A stretch of 64,000 nt of DNA, from the NCBI RefSeq assembly GCF_000406165.1, contig NZ_CM001977.1, positions 3,606,517-3,670,516 of the forward strand, given 5' to 3'. Origin of the DNA: Dickeya zeae NCPPB 2538 (GTDB lineage: Bacteria; Pseudomonadota; Gammaproteobacteria; Enterobacterales; Enterobacteriaceae). The notes beneath the pieces are model-generated. The model made no database searches. It was not told where the DNA came from and was given only the letters and a program-made list of their open reading frames with translations. Each line of letters begins with the position of its first letter. Within the stretch, counting starts at the first letter, position 1. This document shows positions 9,534 through 18,104 of this stretch, piece by piece. A program made the translations under genes and the position numbers.

Positions 9534-10268
9534 CTACAGGGCGCGCTGGCGTACCGCTTCAAACAGACAAATACCGGTCGCCACGGAAACATTCAGCGAT
9601 GACACGCTTCCTGCCATCGGGATACTGATCAGCTCGTCGCAGTGTTCGCGCGTCAGGCGACGCATGCCTTCTCCTTCTGCGCCCATCACCAGCGCCAGCG
9701 GGCCGGTCAGTTTGCTTTGGTACAAGGTGTGATCCGCTTCGCCCGCCGTACCGACGATCCAGATATTCTGCTCCTGCAGGAAACGCAGCGTGCGTGCCAG
9801 ATTGGTTACACGGATCAACGGAACGGTTTCCGCCGCGCCGCAGGCCACTTTCTTCGCGGTCGCATTCAGTTGAGCAGAACGATCTCGCGGCACAATCACC
9901 GCATGGACGCCAGCGGCATCAGCGCTACGCAGGCAAGCGCCCAGGTTATGGGGGTCTGTCACGCCATCCAACACCAACAGGAACGGCGTCGCGTGTGATG
10001 CCAGCAGCCCCGGCAAGTCATTTTCCTGATACTGACGCCCTTCTTTTACCCGGGCGATAATCCCCTGATGAACTGCGCCTTCCACCTTGTCATCCAGCCA
10101 CTGACGACTGGCGACCTGTACCGCAATGCCGCTGGCTTCCAGCTCGGCTATCAGCGGTTGCAGGCGACGGTCTTCACGCCCTTTCAGGGTGAACACTTCC
10201 AGAAAACGTTGAGGGTCTTGTTCCAGCAGTGCTTTCACCGCATGGATGCCGTAAATAATTTCGCTCAT
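9534..10268 (-). CDS. rlmB: 23S rRNA (guanosine-2251-2'-O)-methyltransferase RlmB
   Basis: A SpoU/TrmH-family (SPOUT) enzyme that uses S-adenosylmethionine to methylate the ribose of G2251 in the peptidyltransferase P loop. The 244-residue length, the N-terminal substrate-binding domain (MSEIIYGIHAVKALLEQDP) and the knotted catalytic motifs NLGACLRSADAAG, GAEGEGM and SIPMAGSVSSLNVSVA are present. It lies downstream of rnr in the conserved nsrR-rnr-rlmB order, separated from rnr by 89 nt containing a GC hairpin (10306-10325). Confidence 0.97.
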   Translation of the reverse strand: MSEIIYGIHAVKALLEQDPQRFLEVFTLKGREDRRLQPLIAELEASGIAVQVASRQWLDDKVEGAVHQGIIARVKEGRQYQENDLPGLLASHATPFLLVLDGVTDPHNLGACLRSADAAGVHAVIVPRDRSAQLNATAKKVACGAAETVPLIRVTNLARTLRFLQEQNIWIVGTAGEADHTLYQSKLTGPLALVMGAEGEGMRRLTREHCDELISIPMAGSVSSLNVSVATGICLFEAVRQRAL

Positions 10269-10305
10269 TACTACTCTTCAATAATACGCTTGAGACGGGT
10301 TAACA

Positions 10306-10325
10306 GGGCAGCCGGTCGGCTGCCC
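10306..10325 (-). terminator. GC stem-loop between rnr and rlmB
   Basis: GGGCAGCC / GGCTGCCC, a perfect 8-bp stem with loop GGTC, 33 nt after the rnr stop. No U-tract. Probably a processing or attenuation structure rather than a full terminator. Confidence 0.4.
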
Positions 10326-10357
10326 AGAATACCGATGTCACGGTCAGACGTGGTTCG

Positions 10358-12832
10358 TCACTCTGCCGTTTTATTCTTTTTGCTGGCACGTTTAGCGCGG
10401 GTGGCAGCGGCAATCTTACGCGTTTTTTCAGCGTTCTTTTGCGATTTTGCTGCCTTCTTTTTACCGCCGGTTTTCGCCTTACCGTTATCCTTGCTGGCAG
10501 GCTGGCGTTTTTTACCGTCTCCCTCAGGGCGGAATGCGCTATCCGGCTCAAAGTTGGCACGCTGGCCAGTACGGCGACGACGCGGCGGCTTCGTGCCGGT
10601 ATCGTTCCCCCTCTTCGCCCGGTCGCGCGAGGTTTTACCTTCGCCACGCACCTTACGGGTAGACGAGATCAGCGCAAAATCAATTTTACGCTCATCCATG
10701 TGTACTGCTTCAACGCGGATTTCCACCTCATCGCCCAGTCGGTAAGTCTGACCGCGAGATTCGCCAATCAACCGCTGGCCGACATTGTCGTAGCGGTAAT
10801 AGTCGTTATCCAGCGTGGAGACATGCACCAGACCATCGATGAACAGGTCGTTAAGCCGCACGAAGAAGCCGAAACCAGTGACACTGGAAATAATCCCGGT
10901 AAAGGTTTCCCCCACATGATCCTGCATGAAATCGCACTTCAGCCAGTCGGCCACATCGCGTGTGGCTTCATCGGCACGGCGCTCAGTCATCGAGCAGTGT
11001 TCGCCCAGTTGCAACATTTCGTTGAAATCGGCATGCCAGCCACCGCTTTGCGTCCAGCGGTTTTTACGGTCGCTCAGCAGATACTTGATACCACGGTGCA
11101 ACGACAAGTCCGGATAACGCCGGATCGGCGACGTGAAATGCGCATACGAGGTCAGCGCCAGACCAAAGTGGCCGCGGTTTTCCGGGTCATAGATAGCCTG
11201 CTTCATGGATCGCAACAGCATGGTTTGCAGCATCTCATGATCCGGCCGATCGGCGATGGAATCCATCAACTCAGCATAATCTTTCGGTTGCGGCTTCATG
11301 CCGCCTTTGAGCGTCAGCCCCAACTCGCCCAGCACGCTACGCAGCGCCAGCACGTGATCTTCACTGGGCTGGTCATGCACGCGGAACAATGCCGGTTCTT
11401 CGCTCTTCTCGACAAACTTCGCCGCCGAGATGTTAGCCAGAATCATGCACTCTTCGATAAGTTTGTGCGCATCGTTACGCACGACGGCTTCCACCCGTTC
11501 GATACGGCGCTCTGCGTTAAAGATAAATTTGGCTTCTTCGGTTTCAAACGCGATACCGCCGCGCACCTCACGCGCATGCTCCAGCACCTTGTACATCCGG
11601 TGCAGTTCTTCCAGTGGCGCCACCAGTGACTGGTAGTGTTCGCGCAACGCCTCATCGCCCTGCAAAATGCTCCACACCTTGGTGTAGGTGAGGCGGGCGT
11701 GTGAACTCATCACCGCTTCATAGAACTTGTATCCGGACAATTTGCCCTGTGTGGAGACCGTCATCTCACACACCATACACAGGCGATCCACCTGCGGGTT
11801 CAGTGAACACAGCCCGTTAGACAGCACTTCTGGCAGCATCGGCACGACTTGCGATGGGAAATAGACCGAGGTGCCGCGCGCGCGGGCCTCATGGTCCAGC
11901 GCCGTACCGGGGCGCACGTAGTAGCTGACATCCGCTATCGCCACCCACAGCCGCCAGCCGCCGCCGCGTTTTTTCTCACAGTACACCGCATCGTCAAAAT
12001 CACGGGCGTCTTCGCCGTCAATGGTCACCAGCGGCAGGGAACGCAAATCCACCCGGCCTTTCTTGGCACTTTCCGGCACCTCTTCGGCCAGATCTTTCAC
12101 CTGCTCTTCCACTTTGGGCGGCCAGCTGTGTGGGATCTCATGGGTGCGCAGCGCAATGTCTACCGCCAGCCCGGTCCCCATGTTGTCGCCGAGGATCTCC
12201 ACGATCTTACCGATCGCCTTGGTGCGACGGGTCCCGCGCTGGGTCAGTTCCACCACCACCACCGAGCCCATGCGTGCTCCAGCGATACATTCCGGTGGAA
12301 TCAGGATATCAAAGCTCAGACGGCTGTCGTCCGGCACCACAAAACCGGTACCGGCTTCAGTGAAATAACGCCCGACGATCTGGCTGGTACGCGGCTCCAG
12401 CACACGCACAATGCGCCCTTCACGGCGTCCCCGGCGGTCTTCACCCAACGGCTGGGCCAACACCACATCACCGTGGATCACTGTTTTCATCTGTTCAGCG
12501 GACAGGTAAAGATCGTCTTTACGTCCTTCCACCCGCAGAAAACCATAACCATCGCGATGGCCGAGCACCTTACCACGCAGTAAATCCAGCTTTTCCGGCA
12601 GGGCATAACACTGACGACGGGTAAACACCAGCTGCCCGTCGCGTTCCATCGCGCGTAACCGGCGGCGCAGCCCTTCCAGTTGCTCATCGCTGGTCAGTTG
12701 CAGATCGCTTGCCAGTTCATCACGACTGATAGGGGTATCCCGTTTGGCCAGGTGCTCCAGAATGTATTCGCGGCTGGGGATGGGGAATTCGTATTTTTCT
12801 GCTTCACGTTCCAGAAACGGATCTTGTGACAT
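10358..12832 (-). CDS. rnr: Ribonuclease R (3'-5' exoribonuclease)
   Basis: A processive exonuclease of the RNB family that degrades structured RNA and takes part in tmRNA-linked quality control. Order of domains: N-terminal helix-turn-helix, two cold-shock OB folds, the RNB catalytic domain with the acidic motif DGEDARDFDDAVY, an S1 domain (GETFTGIISSVTGFGFFVRL) and a long Lys/Arg-rich tail. The family start is MSQDPFLEREAEKYEF; the frame is open 16 codons further up (12880), but the ATG at 12832 has GGAGG at the right spacing and matches E. coli. Length 824 residues versus about 813 in E. coli. It follows nsrR by 40 nt. Confidence 0.97.
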   Translation of the reverse strand: MSQDPFLEREAEKYEFPIPSREYILEHLAKRDTPISRDELASDLQLTSDEQLEGLRRRLRAMERDGQLVFTRRQCYALPEKLDLLRGKVLGHRDGYGFLRVEGRKDDLYLSAEQMKTVIHGDVVLAQPLGEDRRGRREGRIVRVLEPRTSQIVGRYFTEAGTGFVVPDDSRLSFDILIPPECIAGARMGSVVVVELTQRGTRRTKAIGKIVEILGDNMGTGLAVDIALRTHEIPHSWPPKVEEQVKDLAEEVPESAKKGRVDLRSLPLVTIDGEDARDFDDAVYCEKKRGGGWRLWVAIADVSYYVRPGTALDHEARARGTSVYFPSQVVPMLPEVLSNGLCSLNPQVDRLCMVCEMTVSTQGKLSGYKFYEAVMSSHARLTYTKVWSILQGDEALREHYQSLVAPLEELHRMYKVLEHAREVRGGIAFETEEAKFIFNAERRIERVEAVVRNDAHKLIEECMILANISAAKFVEKSEEPALFRVHDQPSEDHVLALRSVLGELGLTLKGGMKPQPKDYAELMDSIADRPDHEMLQTMLLRSMKQAIYDPENRGHFGLALTSYAHFTSPIRRYPDLSLHRGIKYLLSDRKNRWTQSGGWHADFNEMLQLGEHCSMTERRADEATRDVADWLKCDFMQDHVGETFTGIISSVTGFGFFVRLNDLFIDGLVHVSTLDNDYYRYDNVGQRLIGESRGQTYRLGDEVEIRVEAVHMDERKIDFALISSTRKVRGEGKTSRDRAKRGNDTGTKPPRRRRTGQRANFEPDSAFRPEGDGKKRQPASKDNGKAKTGGKKKAAKSQKNAEKTRKIAAATRAKRASKKNKTAE

Positions 12833-12872
12833 TGCGGTTCCTCCGTTGTCATCAGCAGGCTGCTGAGCAGGC

Positions 12873-13298
12873 TTATTCAACCAGAAGTAATTTATAGAGG
12901 TGTGGGTTCTGTTCCACCATATCGGCGAGCGTATAGTTATCCAGTTCTTTCAGGAAATTCTGTACGGCCTGTTGCAATACCTGTTTGAGTCGGCAGGCGG
13001 GGGTAATATGACAAAACGCCTTACTGCAGTTAACCAGAGAGAGCGGCTCCAGTTCCCGTACCACATCGCCAATCCGGATAGTGGACGGATCGCGGCCCAG
13101 CCGAATGCCACCGTTCTTGCCGCGTACAGCCATAACCAACCCGGCGCGACTCAGTTGATTGATAATCTTCACCATATGATTGCGTGAAACGCCATACACT
13201 TCAGTCACTTCTGAAATGTTGGTCATTTTGCCCTCCGGCAATGACGCCATGTAAATCAGCGCACGCAAACCATAATCCGTAAAACTTGTTAACTGCAC
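12873..13298 (-). CDS. nsrR: Nitric-oxide-sensing repressor NsrR
   Basis: An Rrf2-family repressor with an iron-sulfur cluster that is destroyed by NO, relieving repression of hmp and other nitrosative-stress genes. The winged-helix N-terminus (MQLTSFTDYGLRALIYMASL) and three cluster cysteines C91, C96 and C102 in VNC-n4-C-n5-C are visible. The frame extends to 13358, but the family start corresponds to the GTG at 13298, with a GAGG site upstream, giving 141 residues exactly as in E. coli. First gene of nsrR-rnr-rlmB. Confidence 0.95.
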   Translation of the reverse strand: MQLTSFTDYGLRALIYMASLPEGKMTNISEVTEVYGVSRNHMVKIINQLSRAGLVMAVRGKNGGIRLGRDPSTIRIGDVVRELEPLSLVNCSKAFCHITPACRLKQVLQQAVQNFLKELDNYTLADMVEQNPHLYKLLLVE

Positions 13299-13671
13299 AG
13301 AAACCTCGGGTACTTTTCCAATCGAGTACGTTGCCGGACAGTCACCTGACCGCCCCAAAAACGCGAACCGGAACCAGGATGGCGCTCGTTATCCTGACAC
13401 CAGACACATCATGTTCATTTTTTATCACCAGATGATAAACCAGTGCTCCGCGCCGGGCGAATTTATTTAGTACTCAGAGATCTTTCTTAAAGGAAAATTC
13501 GCCGAGTTGACGCATTTCTGTTAACAAAACATAAGAGAATCTTGCTATCTAACACGCTGTTTCATCTGTTATGTTCTGAACAAAAATAGCCCTACATGCA
13601 CGTTAACGTATGGCAAGCCAGAGATAGGCTTTGCCAGTGTTTTTTATTCTGCACACACTAGGAAATGGACC
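13299..13671. other. Divergent intergenic region nsrR / third chemoreceptor
   Basis: 373 bp without a gene. It must hold promoters for nsrR (minus) and the chemoreceptor (plus). Unlike the other two receptor genes, no TAAA-N15-GCCGATAA sigma-28 element with correct spacing was found; TTAAAGG ... GCCGAG at 13488-13506 is too close together. Confidence 0.5.
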
Positions 13672-15258
13672 ATGCGTTTGAAAAATCTCTCCATCCGTAC
13701 CGGCCTGTTAACCTTGCTGGCTGTCATCACCCTGTTATTACTGCTGGTCAGCGGTATGGGGATTCAGGCCATCAATAAAAGCCGGGACTCTCTGACGCAG
13801 CTCAACCAGATTCAGGGGGAGCAGTTGGGCGCGTTGATGAATGGTTATAACCTGACGCTACGGGCCAGAGCGTCCGCGACACTGGCGGTACGCAAGATAG
13901 AAATTGGTTTGCTGGACGTGGGCGCCAAAGAAACGGATAAACTGGATAGTTATATCCAGCAGTCCGACAAAGAGATTCGCCAGTTCAGTAGCGTCGGCAC
14001 CACCAGCGAGCAGGAGCAGAAACTGGCACAGCAAGTGTTAAAAACCTATCAGGACTACCTGAATCAGGGATTAAAACCGATGTTAGAGTCCCTGAGGAAA
14101 CAGTACACCGACGAGTACTACACCCTGCTGGAAAATAACCTGACGCCCCTGAGCGACGCATTTGATAAATCCATCCAGAATTTCCGCAGTTACTCCCAGC
14201 AACTCTCCGAACAACATATCCAACAGGCAAATAGCAACGAACGACTGATGCTGATGCTGATAGGCTTCGCCTGTCTGTTATCCCTGTTACTGGTCTTGCT
14301 GGGCTGGCTGGCGTTACGCCACATGCTGCTCAAACCGCTGGATCACGCCATTGAGCAGTTAGAACACGTCGCCTCCGGCGATTTGACCCACCGCATTACC
14401 ACCGGTGGTGACAATGAACTGGGTCGTCTGAACGACGCTATTTTGCGTATGCAAATGGCGCTGCTGGATTCCGTCGGCCAGGTGCGTGACGCCAGCCATC
14501 AAATCGATCAGGGCAGCCGCGAACTGTTTAGCGGCAACCGCCATCTGGCAGAACGTACCGAAGAATCGGTCGCCGCGCTGGAGCAAACCGCCGCCAGTCT
14601 GGAAGAGCTGAGCGCCACCGTTAAACGCAACGCCGATAACGCCGAACTGGCCCATCAGTTGACCAATCAGGTTTCCGATACCACCGATCGCGGTAATGAA
14701 TCCGTCAACTACGTGGTGGAAAAAATGCGCGAAATCGCCGCCAGCGCCAAACGCATCAGCGATATTCTCGGTGTGATTGACGGCATCGCCTTCCAGACCA
14801 ACATTCTGGCGCTGAACGCCGCAGTGGAAGCGGCCCGTGCGGGTGAACAAGGGAAAGGGTTTGCGGTGGTCGCCGGTGAAGTGCGTAATCTGGCACAACA
14901 CAGCGCCCAGGCCGCCAAAGAGATCCGCACACTGATCCTCGACTCTCAGTCCCATGTTTCGGAAGGGCTCGATTTGGCCGCTAAAGCCGGTGAAACCATG
15001 GATAACGTCGCAGACGAAATCAACCGTATCACCACGCTGATGAAAGAGATTTCTTACGCGTCTCAGGAGCAACATCGCGGTATTGAACAGGTGAACATCG
15101 CCTTTACCCAGATAGATAAAGTCGCGCAGCAGAACGCGTCTCTGGTCAAGGCCTCTACCGATACCACCCAGTCGCTGGAAGAGCAATCCCGCCAACTGGT
15201 GCAGGCCATGGCCATGTTCCGTATCGAAGACCACACGCCGCTGCTGCAAGCGCGCTGA
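13672..15258 (+). CDS. Methyl-accepting chemotaxis protein, Tar/Tsr-like
   Basis: A 528-residue chemoreceptor with membrane segments at about 12-32 and 195-215 and a helical TarH-type periplasmic domain between. HAMP begins at LRHMLLKPLDHAIEQLEHV; the tip contains QTNILALNAAVEAARAGEQGKG and the flanking methylation helices with Glu/Gln pairs. The C-terminus ends LLQAR, without a CheR-binding pentapeptide. The ligand pocket arginines of Tar/Tsr (R64/R69/R73) may correspond to the LTLRARASATLAVRK segment at about 62-76, which would suit an amino-acid ligand (inference). A stem-loop follows the stop. Confidence 0.93.
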   Translation: MRLKNLSIRTGLLTLLAVITLLLLLVSGMGIQAINKSRDSLTQLNQIQGEQLGALMNGYNLTLRARASATLAVRKIEIGLLDVGAKETDKLDSYIQQSDKEIRQFSSVGTTSEQEQKLAQQVLKTYQDYLNQGLKPMLESLRKQYTDEYYTLLENNLTPLSDAFDKSIQNFRSYSQQLSEQHIQQANSNERLMLMLIGFACLLSLLLVLLGWLALRHMLLKPLDHAIEQLEHVASGDLTHRITTGGDNELGRLNDAILRMQMALLDSVGQVRDASHQIDQGSRELFSGNRHLAERTEESVAALEQTAASLEELSATVKRNADNAELAHQLTNQVSDTTDRGNESVNYVVEKMREIAASAKRISDILGVIDGIAFQTNILALNAAVEAARAGEQGKGFAVVAGEVRNLAQHSAQAAKEIRTLILDSQSHVSEGLDLAAKAGETMDNVADEINRITTLMKEISYASQEQHRGIEQVNIAFTQIDKVAQQNASLVKASTDTTQSLEEQSRQLVQAMAMFRIEDHTPLLQAR

Positions 15259-15269
15259 TTTTGTCTTTG

Positions 15270-15293
15270 GCAGTGGCCAGTCACGGCCACTGC
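15270..15293 (+). terminator. Stem-loop after the third chemoreceptor
   Basis: GCAGTGGCC / GGCCACTGC, a 9-bp stem with 6-nt loop, 12 nt past the stop codon. No clear U-tract. Confidence 0.5.
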
Positions 15294-15520
15294 GTTGTCA
15301 CTGACTTGCCCTTGTGGCTTTATGGCTGTTGGTTCACGTGGCAGACGCGCCCATACGCGGTTGATTCACGCTTTCAGTGCACCATACAGCACTCTGCACA
15401 GTAAACGGGCACATTACGCCATGTTTTAGCGCCAAACCATGCAGCCTGCACAGGTGCGCTATTCTCAATGCTCTGGCGAGCGTCCCAGATTCCCCGTTAA
15501 CGCGTTAGCGACAGTAAAAC

Positions 15521-15536
15521 CGGCACGCTCTTTGCT
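15521..15536 (+). promoter_or_regulatory. Sigma-54 promoter of the regulator-cytosine deaminase operon
   Basis: CGGCACG-N4-TTGCT has the invariant GG-N10-GC spacing of RpoN promoters and differs from the consensus TGGCACG-N4-TTGCW only in the first base. It lies about 90 bp upstream of the PucR-type gene. Imperfect NtrC-like half-sites (TGCACC around 15378; GGTGCG around 15452) lie 65-145 bp further up, within the usual range of an enhancer-bound activator. The rest of 15294-15626 has no gene. Confidence 0.65.
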
Positions 15537-15626
15537 GCACACGCTGTAGCGCGCACTACACTGAATATCACTGACATTGTCGTTTCCCCAAAACGGGAAG
15601 AGAAGGAAAAAACCGGAGGGATCATC

Positions 15627-16583
15627 ATGTCGGCATCGCATCAACGCAGCTTGTCTTATCGCGACAGTTCTCATGACCATACGAAAGAGCAGTGGGACGG
15701 ATGGTGTAGCGATTTTCTGCTGGCGCTCCTCACCGCCGACCCATCGGATCTGGCGCTGATTCATCAGCGTGCCGACCGCCTGCAATGGCCGCTGGATGTG
15801 CCACACCGGGTGGTAGCCTGGCGCATAGGTAACATGGCAAGCCTGTTCGCTTCACCGGATTGCCGCGATCCAGAGGCGCAATTGCAGCGCTCACGCATGG
15901 TGTTGCAACAACGGCTACAACAGTCTCTGTTGGCTCTGCATCCTGTATCAGCGCCACACCCTCCCCCACCGGTGGTTACGCTGGGCGATCTCAGCCTGAT
16001 GGTGTTGCCGACAGACAGCCCATTACTGCAACCGCCGGGGCATCAACGGCTGGTGGCATTACGCCAGTCAATCTACACCGATATCGCCCCATTGACGCTA
16101 TACGGCGGGCTATCCAGTCCGGTCAGTTCAGCGGCGCAGTACCGCCAGGGCCTGAACGAAGCGCAACAGGCACTTGACGCCGTCGCCAGCCTGCAACCAG
16201 AAAAGGGGCTATGCGACTACACTGAACTGGGGATACTGCAATTATTGGGGGCCGTCAGCGATCCAGCATTGCTGACCCGGTTTATGAACAACGTGCTGGG
16301 CAATCTGGTAGAACATCACCGTAAGTCGCCTTATCTATTGATTGAGACGCTGGATGCGGTATTGCAGGAAAACAATAATCTGATCAAAGCAGCCGAACGG
16401 CTGGCTATTCATCGCAATACGCTGCACCAACGCCTGCAACGCATTGAACAATTATCGGGCGGCACCCTGAACGACCCACTGTTTCGCCTTAGCGCTGCCG
16501 TCGCACTCATGATCGGGCATCATTCTGGCTTTCCAGCGTCAGAAACCACCGTATCGCTATTAAAGGTCCCTTCACAGGAGTGA
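15627..16583 (+). CDS. PucR/CdaR-type transcriptional regulator
   Basis: A 318-residue regulator. The recognisable part is the C-terminal PucR helix-turn-helix (about 236-277, LLIETLDAVLQENNNLIKAAERLAIHRNTLHQRLQRIEQL), where helix-forming segments surround HRNTL. The N-terminal two thirds lacks a named sensor domain, contains a proline-rich linker (about 109-116), and presumably binds the effector. PucR-type proteins commonly control purine, pyrimidine and other nitrogen catabolism. Its TGA overlaps the ribosome site of the deaminase gene, so the two are translated together. It may be both regulator and first gene of its own operon. GGAGGG precedes the ATG. Confidence 0.85.
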   Translation: MSASHQRSLSYRDSSHDHTKEQWDGWCSDFLLALLTADPSDLALIHQRADRLQWPLDVPHRVVAWRIGNMASLFASPDCRDPEAQLQRSRMVLQQRLQQSLLALHPVSAPHPPPPVVTLGDLSLMVLPTDSPLLQPPGHQRLVALRQSIYTDIAPLTLYGGLSSPVSSAAQYRQGLNEAQQALDAVASLQPEKGLCDYTELGILQLLGAVSDPALLTRFMNNVLGNLVEHHRKSPYLLIETLDAVLQENNNLIKAAERLAIHRNTLHQRLQRIEQLSGGTLNDPLFRLSAAVALMIGHHSGFPASETTVSLLKVPSQE

Positions 16584-16585
16584 TT

Positions 16586-17827
16586 ATGAAGATTATAAAC
16601 GCCGTATTACGCCATCAGCCCGGCCTCTATACCGTGCAACTGCAAAACGGCCTGATTGCCGCCATCGACGCCCAATCGGGCCAGTGCCCCGCGATGCCAG
16701 ACGACATCGACGCCGCAGGGCAGTTGGTGATTCCGCCGCTGGTAGAGCCGCACATTCATCTTGATGCGGTTATGACGGCAGGTGAACCGGAGTGGAATAT
16801 GAGCGGCACACTGTTTGAAGGCATCGAACGCTGGAGCCAACGTAAAGCGACGATCACCCACGACGATACCCGACGCCGGGCACATACCGCTATTGGCCTG
16901 TTGCGCGACCACGGCATCCAGCATGTCCGTACCCATGTTGATGTCACCGATCCCTCGCTGGCGGCGCTGGAAGCCATGCTGGAACTCAAAAACGAGGTGC
17001 GCGACCTGATAGACCTGCAAATCGTCGCCTTCCCGCAGGAAGGTATCGAATCATATCCGGATGGTCGCCAGTTGATGGAGCGCGCCATTGCGCTGGGCGC
17101 GGATGTGGTCGGCGGCATTCCTCATTTTGAAAATACCCGCGAGCAAGGCGTCAGTTCAGTGAAATTTTTGATGGATCTGGCAGAGCGTACCGGGTGTCTG
17201 GTTGACGTGCACTGCGATGAAACCGATGACCCGCATTCACGCTTTCTGGAGGTACTGGCCGAAGAAGCGCGGGTGCGAGACATGGGCGCACGGGTCACCG
17301 CCAGCCATACGGTAGCGATGGGATCGTATGACAACGCGTACTGCTCGAAGCTGTTTCGCCTGTTGCGCCGATCCGGCATTAGCTTTGTCTCCTGTCCGAC
17401 GGAAAGCATCCACCTGCAAGGACGGTTCGATACCTTTCCTAAGCGCCGTGGTGTGACCCGCGTTGCCGAACTGGACCGCGCGGGTATGAACGTCTGCTTC
17501 GGACAGGACTCCATCAGAGACCCATGGTACCCACTCGGTAACGGCAATATTCTGCGTATTCTCGACGCCGGGCTGCATATTTGCCACATGATGGGGTATC
17601 AGGATCTGCAACGTTGTCTCGATTTCGTTACCGACAATAGCGCCAAAGCCCTGCATTTGGGCGATCGCTACGGTATCGCGGTCGGTCGTCCGGCCAACCT
17701 GTTGATTATGGATGCACAAAGCGACTACGACGCACTGCAGCGGCAGGCCAAAGCACGGTTGTCTATCCGCCACGGGCGAATCATCATGCAGCGCGCACCC
17801 GAGCACGTGACCTATCCGACAGCGTAG
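16586..17827 (+). CDS. codA: Cytosine deaminase family enzyme, predicted 5-methylcytosine-active
   Basis: An amidohydrolase-superfamily (COG0402) zinc/iron enzyme that deaminates cytosine to uracil and ammonia. Aligned with E. coli CodA, the metal and catalytic residues are all present: H56/H58 in EPHIH, H209 and E212 in DVHCDE, H241 in ASHTVAMGSY and D308. The next residue is serine (FGQ-D-S, S309), where CodA has Asp314. Loss of that aspartate is the published mark of bacterial deaminases that accept 5-methylcytosine. GTG 16580 is in frame, but ATG 16586 has AGGAG at good spacing. 413 residues. No cytosine permease (codB) is adjacent. A terminator follows. Confidence 0.92.
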   Translation: MKIINAVLRHQPGLYTVQLQNGLIAAIDAQSGQCPAMPDDIDAAGQLVIPPLVEPHIHLDAVMTAGEPEWNMSGTLFEGIERWSQRKATITHDDTRRRAHTAIGLLRDHGIQHVRTHVDVTDPSLAALEAMLELKNEVRDLIDLQIVAFPQEGIESYPDGRQLMERAIALGADVVGGIPHFENTREQGVSSVKFLMDLAERTGCLVDVHCDETDDPHSRFLEVLAEEARVRDMGARVTASHTVAMGSYDNAYCSKLFRLLRRSGISFVSCPTESIHLQGRFDTFPKRRGVTRVAELDRAGMNVCFGQDSIRDPWYPLGNGNILRILDAGLHICHMMGYQDLQRCLDFVTDNSAKALHLGDRYGIAVGRPANLLIMDAQSDYDALQRQAKARLSIRHGRIIMQRAPEHVTYPTA

Positions 17828-17880
17828 CTGGACTCGTTATGAATCCGCGTTCACGGTTAATACATAGCCACAACAAACAC

Positions 17881-17907
17881 AAGGGTGATACCGCCGTCAC
17901 CCTTTTT
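17881..17907 (+). terminator. Rho-independent terminator after the cytosine deaminase
   Basis: AAGGGTGA / TCACCCTT stem with an 8-nt loop followed directly by a T run (CCCTTTTT), 53 nt past the stop codon. Confidence 0.85.
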
Positions 17908-18104
17908 CATCAAACTTCCTGCCAGCACCTCAGAAATCGTTGATGATGGTCGATAATTTCTTTGTCAGGAAAATTTCCCAAAAATGAACTAAAAGGAAGT
18001 AATCGGACGAACGCCTGCATCGAAAAACGGCCCGCCATCAGAACGCCGTTAACCGCGTATCAACACGGATTGTCATAAGAAGAACAGTATCGATGATGAG
18101 GTGA

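Noticed and set aside
10068..11629. Long plus-strand frames opposite rnr (225 and 396 codons)
   Set aside because: Antisense shadows of a GC-rich conserved gene; no family, no ribosome site.
13488..13506. Possible sigma-28 promoter for the third chemoreceptor
   Set aside because: TAAA and GCCGA are too close (9 bp between instead of about 15).
14359..15249. 296-codon frame antisense to the third chemoreceptor
   Set aside because: Shadow of the real gene, whose domains are clear on the plus strand.
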